Counted from the first letter of the stretch, positions 45,121 to 56,327 are shown. The stretch: 64,000 nucleotides of DNA from an uncultured Bacteroidales bacterium (GCA_934699095.1 CAKUVI010000009.1:1-64000), one strand, 5' to 3'. Program-made: numbers and translations. The notes: generated by a model not told the origin, from the sequence alone.

Positions 45121-46341
45121 CTACTGATAAATCAAATAGTTCTCACGAATTTTTTTGAACCTTTCAAGATCTGGCTGCCAAGACTTCCTAATCTCTTTTT
45201 CATCCAACCCGTCAGAGATTTGCTTTCTCAACTGAGAATTTCCGGCGAGTTTGTCGAAAAATCCGTTTTTATTGAAAAATTTTGACTTATCAGGATAATA
45301 TTTATAGGCATTCAACAAAAATTGCAAATCAAAGCATCCGTCCTCGTCGATATGTTTGGCAGCATAGTCATGGAGCAGAAAACCGCGGCATTTCAGATTC
45401 TTATGAGGAGGATTTTCAGAGACTCCGGGTATGGTTTTCGGAGTGAAATAGAAATCGCCTGCAGAGAATTGCGGTGCGCCATACATCTCAAACGGTTGGT
45501 CGGTACCTCTTCCAACGCTCACATCAGTACCCTCGAAAAGGCAGAGCGAAGGATAGAGGAACACTGATTCTGGGGTTTGCAGGTTAGGAGAGGGCGACAC
45601 TGGCAGTTCATATCTGGTATTATGGTTGTAATTCTCGATTCTAACCACCTGCAAGCGGCATTTGTCATTATTGGCAAGCCAACCCTCGCCGTTAATCATC
45701 AGGGCATACTCGCCAATGGTCATGCCATACACCACAGGCACGGGATGCATTCCGACGAAGGATGTGAATTCAGGCTGGAGCACAGGCCCATCGACGTAGA
45801 ATCCATTAGGATTCGGCCGGTCTAAGACAATGACCTCAACGTCGTTTTCAGCTGCCGCTTCCATCACATAGTGCAAAGTGGAGATGTATGTATAGAACCG
45901 GCAGCCCACATCCTGAAGGTCGAAAAGCACAACATCTATGTCTTTCAGCTGCTCTGAAGTAGGTTTCTTGTTTTTGCCATATAGAGAGACCACCGGCAAT
46001 CCGGTCTGGCTGTCAACACCTGAGGCAATAGCAGCGCCGGCCTCTGCAGTACCGCGGAAGCCGTGTTCCGGGCAGAAAAGCTTCACAACGTTGACCTTAA
46101 GCGACAGAAGTGTGTCAACAAGATGGGTTTTGCCAACCACTGAAGTCTGGTTGCCGCACACCGCCACACTTCGCCCACTCAACTCGGGGAGGTACTTCTC
46201 GATGCACGCCGCCCCCACCCTGACCTCTTTCAACTGCTTGGAAGAGGCATCGGAAACCAATTGCGATCTTTCACGCTGGGCGCAACCCACCAGCGCCATT
46301 GCAATAAGAACTATTGTCACTACATTTTTTCTCATATCCAT
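45121..46341 (-). CDS. NamZ-like (DUF1343) exo-beta-N-acetylmuramidase lipoprotein
   Basis: The 406-residue protein belongs to the DUF1343 family, whose characterised member NamZ removes terminal N-acetylmuramic acid from peptidoglycan fragments. Visible motifs are GNQTSVVGKTHLVDTL, KLFCPEHGFRGTAEAGA, DVVLFDLQDVGCRFYTYISTLHYVMEAA, LDRPNPNG and GMTIGEYALMINGE. The start MDMRKNVVTIVLIAMALVGCAQ has a lipobox (ALVGC), so the enzyme is probably lipid-anchored; the Met at 46335 is an equally good start. No partner gene of a muropeptide-recycling pathway is adjacent. Confidence 0.92.
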   Translation of the reverse strand: MDMRKNVVTIVLIAMALVGCAQRERSQLVSDASSKQLKEVRVGAACIEKYLPELSGRSVAVCGNQTSVVGKTHLVDTLLSLKVNVVKLFCPEHGFRGTAEAGAAIASGVDSQTGLPVVSLYGKNKKPTSEQLKDIDVVLFDLQDVGCRFYTYISTLHYVMEAAAENDVEVIVLDRPNPNGFYVDGPVLQPEFTSFVGMHPVPVVYGMTIGEYALMINGEGWLANNDKCRLQVVRIENYNHNTRYELPVSPSPNLQTPESVFLYPSLCLFEGTDVSVGRGTDQPFEMYGAPQFSAGDFYFTPKTIPGVSENPPHKNLKCRGFLLHDYAAKHIDEDGCFDLQFLLNAYKYYPDKSKFFNKNGFFDKLAGNSQLRKQISDGLDEKEIRKSWQPDLERFKKIRENYLIYQ

Positions 46342-46357
46342 GAAGAATTGTATAAAA

Positions 46358-46388
46358 AGAAAGCTGCCCTGAAAGAGCAGCTTCTTTC
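46358..46388 (-). terminator. Terminator after the giant T9SS gene
   Basis: AAGCTGC (46361-46367) pairs with GCAGCTT (46377-46383), extended by GAAAG/CTTTC on the flanks. On the minus strand it is followed by a T-rich run. It separates the 46401-56327 gene from the NamZ gene. Confidence 0.65.
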
Positions 46389-46400
46389 GTTAAGAAGAGA

Positions 46401-49400
46401 CTATTTTTCAACAATCATCTTCTTGGTTAATGTTATATCTTTATAATGCAACGTATAGTAGTAGATACCCGCAGCCCATGATGACACATTGAACTCGATA
46501 GAATTGATGTCTGTGTCAGCATCTTGAGTGGTTGTGAAGATAACCTGTCCGAGAGGATTTACAATCTCGAATGTCACCTTGTCTGGTTCTGGAACAATAT
46601 ATTCAACCTTGGTTGTAGCCACTGCAGGGTTAGGCTGGTTTTGTCCGAGATATACATTGCCCTCTTCAACATATTCAGGCAATGAAACGGTTGTGCAGGC
46701 AAGCACGCGCTTCATGTCGTTGTAGTGATTCTTATCGTCTTCAATCACTACAGTCGCCTTGACTTCCCAGTTCTTTGTGACATTTGTCACAGTGAAACTG
46801 TTCTGGGTTTCGTAAATGAAGCTTTCGCCTGGCTCAAGATGATGAACGATATGTTCTGTAACCTCGGAGATGGCATTACCTGTACCCACGCGCATCACAA
46901 CGTCAAACTCTTCAACAGCTGAATAACCGTTATTATAGAATTCAACCTGCGGCTTGATCTGTGAGTTCACGTCAAGACAATCATCAGTCTCCTCCTTGCT
47001 CTGAGGATAAACGATACGGTTAACGGCCATATCAGGAAGACCGGCTTCAACGTTGATATCATCGATACTTGGGTCAATCTTGTTCTTCTGACCTGTGACT
47101 CTGAATCTCAGACAAGCAACCTCGTCAATGTCAGTGAGAACGATGACGTGCTGGGTCCATGGATCGTTAACTGAAGTCTGACCACCATCTTCCTTGGTAA
47201 GGGTCTCAACAGTCTGATAGTACTCGCCGGAACCAGTTTGTACATCCATTGTGAATTCAGTACCATTAGGACCGAGGAAATACTTGTGGAAGTAGATTTC
47301 AACAGGATAACCGTTCACATGGTGCATATTAATACAACGACTGGTAAGAGTCGTGAACTTGTTCTGGTTGCCGGAGCCATTAGAACCCGGAACCATTGCA
47401 TAAACACCGAACATCTGTGTTGAAGGAATCAAAGCCTGAGTGTTGTCGTGTGAAGGACCGCCACCGCTCGCATTGTTAGGACTTGCACTATTTTGGAGTT
47501 TCCATGTATAGTTGGTGTTGGAGCCGTCAACTTTCCACAAGTTGGATGGAAGTACAATATCGTCTTCACCAGCGTAGTATGTATCGAACGATTCTTTGAA
47601 AGGCAATTGTTCAACAATGAGGTTTGGAACTCTGCCCATACCGTTTCTTGTGTTGTTCGTAAGATACTGGTCTCCATCATATACCAACTGTATTGCGACA
47701 TTGTAAGTGCCCTGTGCAGAGAAGTTGACATTAGGCACTGAAACGATCATCTCTTCGTTCGGGGCCAAAGTGCCGTCGGTAATAGTGGCTGTGTAGTTGC
47801 CATTCGTTGCGCCCGTTACAGCAGCATTCACAGTGAGAGGATTCTCTGCTGTTATGGTCTGAGTCTCTGTACCGTAGTTTCTAACCATCACTCTGATCTT
47901 TGCAGAGTTGTCGGCGCAGATGTCTCCTTCAGGGTGAACAACCTTTGATACACCCAAGTCAACCTGCATCGGAGCACTCAGAAGAATAGCATAGTCTTCA
48001 GTCTCACCGTCGCCGCTCCAAACGTCACATGGATCGCTGACAGTCTTAGTAGCACAGATAACGCGCATCTTAGTGTAGCCCAACTGTGCGTTTGTCGGAA
48101 TGTTCACAACTTGCACGGTCACAGCATTGCTGTCGCCAGTAGGTATCGATGTCTCCATCATAACTCTTTCCGAAGTCTCATACTCACCATTTCTGTTGTA
48201 GTCAATATATGCATATTTGTTAACAGTCTTAGCTGTTGCGTTAGTAAATGCATGTGTAACAGAAAGAGTGTATTCCTGACCGAGAATGAGCTCTGTAGGA
48301 GCTACTGTAGTTGTGTAGTCTGAATACATGCCGTTACCAGGGGCAGCGTCATGGTTGAGATAAGGATCACCAACACCGTTGTTGAGAGCCGCAAACGAAA
48401 CGTTGGTAATGTGTGCACCTGTTGCGCTTGACAACGGACGTGACAAACAAGGATCTTCAGAACTCAACGTCATCTTGACAGTATCGTTGTTGTGATATGT
48501 GTCAGATGTGAGACCAGTGTAAGCCATGAACGGGATCGGGAGATATACGCTTGTGAGGTCGCAGGTGGTATTGAAGGTCATTGTTGCTTCAGCACCAGCG
48601 GCCAATGAACTTGTATAGTTCTGTGTCACAGGTGTATTGTCATTGAATTGATATGATACCGGAATGTTGGATGCGGATTGTGTACCGAAGTTCTTGATCT
48701 TCACTTGCACCTGCTCGTTAGCAGTGAATGAGTTGCTTTGAGCCACCGGAGCAATAATCTCAACAACTCCGACGTCATGTTGAGGAACCGTGGTGTTGAT
48801 TGTGATGGTAGCCTTAGGTGATTCGCAAGTGTAGTTCATCTTGAACTTGGTGTTCCAACGGTCTGCAGAAAGCGAGAAGCTTGTAGATGTGGTTGCAGGA
48901 TTGTTGTTGGCCTTTGTGAGGACCTTCTTGTTTGTACCTGTAGATGAATTCTTGAATTGAGGAACAGGATCGATACCATATTCAGAAACGCAGCTTTGAC
49001 CACCGCAGTCGTGTTCAACGAAAAGATACAAGCCTTGGCCAGTATATTGGAAGCCGCCTGTTATTGCGAATCCAACCCAACCTGTACTATTCCATACCAT
49101 GTCGCCTTCATAAACCAAAGTGGCGTTGGCAATTTCGTTAGGCCATACCAACGGTGTGTTTGATGAAGCGATGGCAGCCTTGTCAATGTCATTCTTCATC
49201 CAGAACTTCATCGGGATGCCGACGCCATTGTTCTCAGCCTTGCCAACATAGAAGAACACACTGTCTATACGTCCTTCAACACCGCCCATGTCTTCTCTGT
49301 TATAGAGAATCTTTGCGTACGAGTGACCCTTTGTGAGATCCAACGGAGCTGTCTTATTAGAGCCGCCTGTGCCAACTATCAATGAATCGTTGAAACCGGC

Positions 49401-52400
49401 AGACTCAATGCGTCCACTATAATAATAAGTAGTTGGAGCAAAGATAGGATCCGTGGTGAACGACAAACCGTCAGCAAATGCCGACTCGTCATTCTGGTTT
49501 TCATAGAAGAAGAAATGGTTCAAGGTAGTGGCGCTCGGGGTTACAGTCTGTGTACCGCCATAAGGCACTGTGTAAGTGAGGTTCTGTGGTGCAACCGGAA
49601 GAGCCGGAATATGAAGCGTTCCACTGATGGTGTCGTTCAAAGTGTAAACCGGAAGACTTGCGTCTGTAGGACGAGTGTAAATCAAGTATTGGTAAATACG
49701 GTTCTGGGTCTGCGAACCAAGATTAATACCATTGTCAAATGTAATAGTGTCCTGCTGCAATGACATGATAGGATGGGAGATGACATTCAATCCGCTGAGT
49801 GTTGCAGCACCCGTGAAGTCGGCCTTCATCTCGAATGTACCTGCAGGAATTGAGCTGTTTGAAGTGGTGTCGGTATTTGTAACCTGGACTTTCAAATGAG
49901 GACTCAATACATCACACTGGTAAGAATGCGGATATATGAATTCGTCAGTCTTAAGGTCATACTGAGGATGGAAAACATTGATGATGACTTTTATTTTCTT
50001 TGTTACGCAGTTGCTTCCCTGAGTCTTACCTGAAACGTAATAGATTGCAGTATCATACAACATAGGAGTCGTGTAGTATGGTGCGTTGGTCGTTGATGTG
50101 TGAATTGGGTTAACATCGTCTATATTCTCGTAGAAATAGAACTGTGTGACGTTTGAAGGACGATCAGCAGGCTCAAGAATTGTGTAAGGATTTGTATAGT
50201 TACCAGTATAAACCAAACTGTCAGGCATATAAGCGGTCTTTGTAGAAGTGAAATCACCTGATATCGTGTCGTTGCCAGTATATACTACAGATTCGCCGTT
50301 GAGTGTAGTGAAGATAGTGTAATCGAATTGAATATTTGCAGTCGGAGCACTGAAATCGAATGGGGTCGAGAATTCAACAACCTTAACCTCTTCAGGACCA
50401 AACTCCTCGGCTACGGTATGAGTGATTTCCGAGCCGTTGAATATGGCGTGAACGACAACCTTGTTCGCAGGAATCGGTATGTTCAACATATTCTTGACTT
50501 GAACCTTGATATGCTCGTTGTAGATTGCACAGCTTGTCTGAGGATGGAGAAGTTCCTGTGTCTCGACATCATAGCTTGGGATATCAGGTACATGGATTTG
50601 GATTGGGGTCTTTTCACTGCCACATTCAAGGTTTACGACTGTGAACCTTGCATTGAGGCGCTTTGAACTGTTGGTATAATTGCCTGACAACTGTGCTACA
50701 GTGTTGCCACCCTTATACTGAACCATAGTGTTGCTGGTTGTTGAGGAGTTGAAGTTAGGATAACCTGTAGAGCCTGATACATAGGCACCGCAGTTGTTAC
50801 ATTGGTTTCCAGTACCAGTGCAGTAGTCGGCGCAGTAAGTCTCAGTGAACACCAACAAGTTGCCTTCGTCATAGTTGAACGGCGTGCTGAGGCTTATGTC
50901 GAACCAACCGGTATGATTGAAGAATATCGGACCTTCATAAACTAATGTTGCGCCTTCCATCTCATCGTTCCAGTTAACTGATGTGGAACTGAAGAGGTTC
51001 TCATTTGTCTTCTTCATGTAGATTCTCATCGGAATACCATTTGAACCGTTGGCATTGGCAGCGGTCTTAACATTCAACGCGAATGTAGAGATAGTTCCGT
51101 GAGCACCGATTTCCTGCTCAAGATAAAGCATTCTGCCTCTTGAATAGCCCTTATCGAACACGAAAGGTTTGCTCTCTGAGGTGTTGCCTGTACCTACAAC
51201 CTTCAAATCAACAGTGCCAGGGTTTGCTGTTGCATAGTAGATGGTGTCGAAATAGATGACCGGTGTTGTGTAAGTGTCAGAGTATCCAAGGAAGTTCCAT
51301 GACTCGTAGCCTGTGCTTGTGTACCATCCAATAACGCCGGTAGGAATTGAAGCAGGGAGCTGAGCTGAAAGGGTTCCTGTTGTGTGGTAGTTGACAATAA
51401 GGGTGTCGGCGACTACCGGAAGATCTGATTTACCACGCGATACAACGGTCAATCCCAAGGTGTCGTTGAACTGCAAGCGGTCCTTGGCCAACTTGGTAGC
51501 CCATATTTTGATCACATAGTTGGAATCATAGTTGATCAAATGGTTGGTGAAGTCCTCAACAGCATTGAAAGTGAATGTTGTGGTTTCGTGACTGTGCAAA
51601 GTGTCAGCGAATGTCTCACTTACCATGGCAGCGCCGTTAATAGTGTAGTGGAACTGTACAGGAGGAACTATGTCGTCTGTACCGTTGTTGGTTATCTTTA
51701 TCTGGAGTTTTTCATGCCCGAGGTCGCAGTTGGAAACAGGGTTCAGGAGTTCCAAAATCGCCAAATCATTGATATACGGTGTGTCAACAACAGCACCAAT
51801 CATGAAACGACCTGTAAGCTGAGGCTCATAAGTGCCGTCAACCAAATAGTAGAATGTGGAGTCACGAAGAGGTGTCTCAACCTGTGCGCACAAGTAGTTA
51901 CCGTGTGCGAGCATTTCCAATCCTACATAAAACTCTCCTGTAGTGTTAGTAAGAGCGAAGTTCTTGATCGGGATGATGTTCCAAGCTCCTTGCTGAAGAG
52001 TGTTGAATTGGATAATATCCGATGTTGAGAGTATCTGACCGTCTGCATCTGCGACAAATGCACGGAAACCATTTTCAGGATCTGCTATATATGTCTGATC
52101 ATAATAGTACTTGACATCTGTCACTGAAAGTTCTTCGTTGGTCTTGTATCTTACACAAGGACGGATGATGGTGTTGTAGTCGCCAATCATGACAATGTCG
52201 GTGGTGGTATCAGCCACATTGGCGATGTTCTGAGTTGTAACCATTCTCCAATGCTGAGCATTGTTGATGTTGTTTTGGTCGTCAGCAACACGCACTTCAA
52301 CATCTTTTATTTCAGCCACATTATATTCATGATCTGGGAATGTGACGATAGTCTCGGTATTGTATGCCAATGATGGAACATAGAGAGTGTCGGCCCACTG

Positions 52401-55400
52401 TTCTGTAGCTCCAACAACATTGAGATATACAGGGATGTTAGACTGTGCCTGAGCGCCTTCGTTGCGTATCGTGGCACTGATCACATCACGCATTGAATAG
52501 TGCATCGGGGTTTCACCATGACCATAGATCTTGGTTACAGAAATATCATTGTTATGAAGATTTCTAACCCTGATTCTGTCGATATTGATATTGTTACCGG
52601 CAGCACCGTTAGCCTCGATTGCCACATAGATACATCCGTTGGCAATATAATTGGAGAGATTGTACGTGTACAATTGCCATGTAGGTGTTGTTGCCGTATT
52701 CTGATAACGTTTGATAAGTGTGTCGCCCTGGCCGATTGCGGTAAGTGCAGTGTAAGTAAGACCGCCGTCTGTTGAAACCTTCACAACAACACCCTCCTTA
52801 GGCTTGTTGGATGTGTTGTCGTGTGCAAACCACATCTCGAAGATAGGATTGGTTGAACCTGTAAGGGTGACAACAGGCAGGATGGCACGTGATTTTGTGT
52901 TAGCCGCAAAGTTCTTAGAGTTGAAGAACAAGCGACCTGTACCATATACAGGCATAATTGTCGGGTTGGTTCCGGCATTGCTCTGGAACGACCAGTTACC
53001 TGCACCTGCAACTTGCTCTATTGTCCAAGTCTGCTGAGTGCCGTTGCTAAAGTCCTCAGAGTAATCGGGAACAATAGTCTCAAGTGTGAAATATTGCAAC
53101 AAAGTATCGTTGGTATGGTTGTTATCGCCATTAGTGGTGATGATGAACTTGAAGTCAACAACCTGGTTTATAGGAATTGTTACGTTTTGGGCCAAAACCT
53201 TGTTCATCTTGTCAAGAGCCTGGATTGAACCGTTTGTGACATTGATCTGCTGGTTAAGGTTCAAAGCTGTAGATTGAATAGTGATGACAGCATTGTTGGA
53301 TGAGAAGTTAAGCGTCTGTGCGCCTTTGTTGGTTATCTCGATAGTGATATCGTATGCTAACTCAGGACATTCACCAAGTGCAGGACTTATCATTGCTGTC
53401 AATGCAGCATCGGTTGCGACAATTTGGTCGGCATAAGCACCCATATATGTGACTGCAGAACGACCTATGCCGCGAATGTCATTCATGACAGACTGGTTGC
53501 GCCAACACTCCATTCCTGTGAATGATGTCGGCAACAAGCTTGATGGTGAAGCAAATGCAGGCAACAAGCTGATATTGTCGGTAAGTGTTGTTATGGCTGC
53601 CTCCAACTCATTGATGCTGTTTCTTGCGACTGTCTTATACGCAATCACACCTGAAATAGAGTTGAAATCATTGAATGATCCTGTTGCAGTGGCACCTCCG
53701 TTGAGATATATTGGATAATTGGTGTTGTTTGAACATACAACTTGGTTCAACAATATATTATTGTATATATTTGTATTATTGTTACCATTGCTGATATACA
53801 GAGCAGCTGAATTATCGAAAGGAGCATCTGATTTAACGAGAATGCTGTTGTTTATCACTTGCAGATTATTGCAGTTGTTGATATGGGCAGCGTAACCATT
53901 GTTTGCATTTACCGGATAGAGGATGATCTCATTATTATAGACATATCCAGTCAAAGCATTTGTTGACGAACTGCTGTTGAGATAAAGACCTGTAGTACCA
54001 TTGCCCACATTGACATGGTTGTTGCGAACGTAGAAATCTTCAGCTGTTGCATTAGAGAGATAGATTGCATACTCAAGCTTAATTACGGAGTCAACTGTGT
54101 TGCCGTCTATGTCAGCACCGACCACATTGTTGACGTAGATACCGGAGAAGTTTTGAGGATTGTTGGAAGTAACCTGCTTAACGTGGTTTTTGGAAATCTT
54201 GCCGTTAGTGTAGTTAAGGCTAATGCCGCGATAGCATGATGTAATCTGACAGCTGTCGATGGTGATATAGTTGCGGCGTGCGCTTGAGCCCACATAATAG
54301 AAACCGAAGTTACCACCTTCAAGAGTACAGTTACGGAAAACTATAGTATCACCGTAAGAGACAGTGCCCGATGGAGCTGTGGCGGCACCTGTGCGGCTCA
54401 CTGCACTGCTCACCTCATCATCGGAATGAGTGTTGTGAGCGGTTATCTTACATCCATCGAACAAGATGTTGGTGCTACCATTGCCGCGCACCAAGACACC
54501 GCGTGAAGCGGTGGCACTGTTCTTACCCTGGATGGTAAGATCCCTGAATATGAAGTTCTTCACATTCACGAGGGTTACAGCACCGAACGTGTTAGTACCC
54601 GCATCGGTGTTATTGTTAACCACAATCACGTTGTCGCGGTTCTCGCCCTTGAAAGTGATAGTGTTTGTCTCAGATTGCCCGATGTAATTTTCGAGGAAGT
54701 CGAAATCCTGATAGGTACCGGGACGAAGGTTGAAAACGACAGGACCTCCAAGTCCGCAGAACTCCAACGAACGTTTCACGTCCTCAATAGTCTCGAAGTC
54801 AGGGTTGGTCCCGCCCACCATGTACTGACCGCTCAGCAGGCTGTCGCAGGAGAAGAGCGTTGCCTTCAGAGTGTCGAATTGGTGGTCGCCGTCAACCTGG
54901 CCGTTTCTTGATTTCACATAGACGGTCACATAATTATAGCCGTGAGTCGGTATAAAAGAGCCGAGCGACTGCGACGACGGGACATCGAAACAGATATCGC
55001 CGGTCCATGTGTGGTCGCTGCTGTGTGTCAGGACGCCAGCTTCATTGCGGACCTCCAAAGTGAACACGCCGGAGGTCATGCCGCCGTTGCCAGGTGAGTG
55101 GGCAGGGTCGCTTCGGTTGACGAAATAGACATTGACATCTTGCGCCTGACCGGTGATCAGACAGTGAGGAAATGAGTTAAGGGAATCCAACTTCGCGTCG
55201 TTGTAGTGTATGTCAGTCTGGTTGTGGTGGGCAACAAGGAAAGTGTCGAAACGGGCGTTGCTGCCGTGGGTGTCTTCCAAATAAATATGATAATAAATGG
55301 TATCGCCGTAACATACGTTCGGCAACTGCCATTTTGCATTGAAACTATGACCGCTTGCATTGAGGACTTCATTGGTCAAAGCACCTGTATTAGGCACAAT

Positions 55401-56327
55401 CACAGTGTTACCGCTATTGACCTCGTAGCTGAACTGAACACTGTTCACGTTGATAGTGTCATTATCGGATATATAAGCTTTGATATCGAAAGGACCGGTC
55501 TTGTTCACAAAACCGTTGGTATTGTAATAGAATGGCGACTGCATGGTGATCTGCGGTCTGATCAATTCGCAGTTGGAGAGGATGACTCTTACATTATCCA
55601 CATACCAACCGGAGGCGTTCTCAGTACCAGTGCCAGACGGAGAAGTCTTACGGGTACGATATTTTATCTGGAAGTATTGAGGTGTTGCGCCATCAGCAAA
55701 GAGGAAAGAGGTGATGTCAATCAATTCGTGTTTCCACCAAGAGTTCGTTGGCACGGCTGCTATGTTACCCGAGTTCCATGTAGAGTAAGTGGCGTGGCTG
55801 AACTGTCCGCCAGTGATTGCCAGGTCGCTGTTGCTCTTGGCCTCACCATAATAGAACGGGCTGTTGCTCGAGAAGTTAAGGAGTTTCCAACCACTCCAGT
55901 AGTAGCTGCCGTCCGCGCCGATACTATCGACAACCTGGAAGTAGATCGCCGCATAGTCGAGCTGGTGCACCTTGGCGATATGGTCAAAGTCGAGATAGAC
56001 ATAGTTGACCTGGTGACCGTTCACGAATAGTGGGATAGTGTCGATGGAAGTGGCATCACAGAAGCCTGCCAGCGAATAGATCGGTGAGTGGTAGGATTTC
56101 GGTTCCGACTTGGCCACGTTCACATAGTTCCAGTTGTCGTATGTGATACCTGTACCCACCAGACGCCAGTCACCCTGTGCGCCACCCAGATTCGGGTTTG
56201 TAGTGGTTTGGAATTTGATGGAAGAGCCATCAAAATTCTCGTTGAAAATCGTCGTCGTGTCCATCGGCTGCGCCAACAGCAACATGGGCAGCATGAAAAC
56301 GAATAGAGAGACTAAAATCTTTTTCAT
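46401..56327 (-). CDS. Giant T9SS-secreted surface protein with beta-helix and GEVED domains
   Basis: The 3308-residue protein is encoded by the longest gene in the window. A signal peptide (MKKILVSLFVFMLPMLLLAQ) is followed by a jelly-roll-like region (20-230). A right-handed parallel beta-helix of Asn/Gly-rich repeats spans about 520-920 (FRDLTIQGKN, IYVNNVVGADIDGNTV, YNNEIILYPV). Many CARDB/Ig-like repeats with LxVxVxNxG patterns follow, then a GEVED domain at about 2656-2785 (YIDYNRNGEYETSERV, GDGETEDYAI). The C-terminus (about 3229-3308, LGQNQPNPAVATTKVEY to KKMIVEK) is a T9SS type A sorting domain. The ATG at 56327 gives the signal peptide. The ligand or substrate is unknown, and no catalytic motif is evident. 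Confidence 0.92.
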   Translation of the reverse strand: MKKILVSLFVFMLPMLLLAQPMDTTTIFNENFDGSSIKFQTTTNPNLGGAQGDWRLVGTGITYDNWNYVNVAKSEPKSYHSPIYSLAGFCDATSIDTIPLFVNGHQVNYVYLDFDHIAKVHQLDYAAIYFQVVDSIGADGSYYWSGWKLLNFSSNSPFYYGEAKSNSDLAITGGQFSHATYSTWNSGNIAAVPTNSWWKHELIDITSFLFADGATPQYFQIKYRTRKTSPSGTGTENASGWYVDNVRVILSNCELIRPQITMQSPFYYNTNGFVNKTGPFDIKAYISDNDTINVNSVQFSYEVNSGNTVIVPNTGALTNEVLNASGHSFNAKWQLPNVCYGDTIYYHIYLEDTHGSNARFDTFLVAHHNQTDIHYNDAKLDSLNSFPHCLITGQAQDVNVYFVNRSDPAHSPGNGGMTSGVFTLEVRNEAGVLTHSSDHTWTGDICFDVPSSQSLGSFIPTHGYNYVTVYVKSRNGQVDGDHQFDTLKATLFSCDSLLSGQYMVGGTNPDFETIEDVKRSLEFCGLGGPVVFNLRPGTYQDFDFLENYIGQSETNTITFKGENRDNVIVVNNNTDAGTNTFGAVTLVNVKNFIFRDLTIQGKNSATASRGVLVRGNGSTNILFDGCKITAHNTHSDDEVSSAVSRTGAATAPSGTVSYGDTIVFRNCTLEGGNFGFYYVGSSARRNYITIDSCQITSCYRGISLNYTNGKISKNHVKQVTSNNPQNFSGIYVNNVVGADIDGNTVDSVIKLEYAIYLSNATAEDFYVRNNHVNVGNGTTGLYLNSSSSTNALTGYVYNNEIILYPVNANNGYAAHINNCNNLQVINNSILVKSDAPFDNSAALYISNGNNNTNIYNNILLNQVVCSNNTNYPIYLNGGATATGSFNDFNSISGVIAYKTVARNSINELEAAITTLTDNISLLPAFASPSSLLPTSFTGMECWRNQSVMNDIRGIGRSAVTYMGAYADQIVATDAALTAMISPALGECPELAYDITIEITNKGAQTLNFSSNNAVITIQSTALNLNQQINVTNGSIQALDKMNKVLAQNVTIPINQVVDFKFIITTNGDNNHTNDTLLQYFTLETIVPDYSEDFSNGTQQTWTIEQVAGAGNWSFQSNAGTNPTIMPVYGTGRLFFNSKNFAANTKSRAILPVVTLTGSTNPIFEMWFAHDNTSNKPKEGVVVKVSTDGGLTYTALTAIGQGDTLIKRYQNTATTPTWQLYTYNLSNYIANGCIYVAIEANGAAGNNINIDRIRVRNLHNNDISVTKIYGHGETPMHYSMRDVISATIRNEGAQAQSNIPVYLNVVGATEQWADTLYVPSLAYNTETIVTFPDHEYNVAEIKDVEVRVADDQNNINNAQHWRMVTTQNIANVADTTTDIVMIGDYNTIIRPCVRYKTNEELSVTDVKYYYDQTYIADPENGFRAFVADADGQILSTSDIIQFNTLQQGAWNIIPIKNFALTNTTGEFYVGLEMLAHGNYLCAQVETPLRDSTFYYLVDGTYEPQLTGRFMIGAVVDTPYINDLAILELLNPVSNCDLGHEKLQIKITNNGTDDIVPPVQFHYTINGAAMVSETFADTLHSHETTTFTFNAVEDFTNHLINYDSNYVIKIWATKLAKDRLQFNDTLGLTVVSRGKSDLPVVADTLIVNYHTTGTLSAQLPASIPTGVIGWYTSTGYESWNFLGYSDTYTTPVIYFDTIYYATANPGTVDLKVVGTGNTSESKPFVFDKGYSRGRMLYLEQEIGAHGTISTFALNVKTAANANGSNGIPMRIYMKKTNENLFSSTSVNWNDEMEGATLVYEGPIFFNHTGWFDISLSTPFNYDEGNLLVFTETYCADYCTGTGNQCNNCGAYVSGSTGYPNFNSSTTSNTMVQYKGGNTVAQLSGNYTNSSKRLNARFTVVNLECGSEKTPIQIHVPDIPSYDVETQELLHPQTSCAIYNEHIKVQVKNMLNIPIPANKVVVHAIFNGSEITHTVAEEFGPEEVKVVEFSTPFDFSAPTANIQFDYTIFTTLNGESVVYTGNDTISGDFTSTKTAYMPDSLVYTGNYTNPYTILEPADRPSNVTQFYFYENIDDVNPIHTSTTNAPYYTTPMLYDTAIYYVSGKTQGSNCVTKKIKVIINVFHPQYDLKTDEFIYPHSYQCDVLSPHLKVQVTNTDTTSNSSIPAGTFEMKADFTGAATLSGLNVISHPIMSLQQDTITFDNGINLGSQTQNRIYQYLIYTRPTDASLPVYTLNDTISGTLHIPALPVAPQNLTYTVPYGGTQTVTPSATTLNHFFFYENQNDESAFADGLSFTTDPIFAPTTYYYSGRIESAGFNDSLIVGTGGSNKTAPLDLTKGHSYAKILYNREDMGGVEGRIDSVFFYVGKAENNGVGIPMKFWMKNDIDKAAIASSNTPLVWPNEIANATLVYEGDMVWNSTGWVGFAITGGFQYTGQGLYLFVEHDCGGQSCVSEYGIDPVPQFKNSSTGTNKKVLTKANNNPATTSTSFSLSADRWNTKFKMNYTCESPKATITINTTVPQHDVGVVEIIAPVAQSNSFTANEQVQVKIKNFGTQSASNIPVSYQFNDNTPVTQNYTSSLAAGAEATMTFNTTCDLTSVYLPIPFMAYTGLTSDTYHNNDTVKMTLSSEDPCLSRPLSSATGAHITNVSFAALNNGVGDPYLNHDAAPGNGMYSDYTTTVAPTELILGQEYTLSVTHAFTNATAKTVNKYAYIDYNRNGEYETSERVMMETSIPTGDSNAVTVQVVNIPTNAQLGYTKMRVICATKTVSDPCDVWSGDGETEDYAILLSAPMQVDLGVSKVVHPEGDICADNSAKIRVMVRNYGTETQTITAENPLTVNAAVTGATNGNYTATITDGTLAPNEEMIVSVPNVNFSAQGTYNVAIQLVYDGDQYLTNNTRNGMGRVPNLIVEQLPFKESFDTYYAGEDDIVLPSNLWKVDGSNTNYTWKLQNSASPNNASGGGPSHDNTQALIPSTQMFGVYAMVPGSNGSGNQNKFTTLTSRCINMHHVNGYPVEIYFHKYFLGPNGTEFTMDVQTGSGEYYQTVETLTKEDGGQTSVNDPWTQHVIVLTDIDEVACLRFRVTGQKNKIDPSIDDINVEAGLPDMAVNRIVYPQSKEETDDCLDVNSQIKPQVEFYNNGYSAVEEFDVVMRVGTGNAISEVTEHIVHHLEPGESFIYETQNSFTVTNVTKNWEVKATVVIEDDKNHYNDMKRVLACTTVSLPEYVEEGNVYLGQNQPNPAVATTKVEYIVPEPDKVTFEIVNPLGQVIFTTTQDADTDINSIEFNVSSWAAGIYYYTLHYKDITLTKKMIVEK

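Noticed and set aside
55206..56030. A 274-codon plus-strand open frame inside the giant T9SS gene
   Set aside because: It is antisense to a clear signal-peptide and adhesin-type reading frame, with no recognisable domain or upstream signals.
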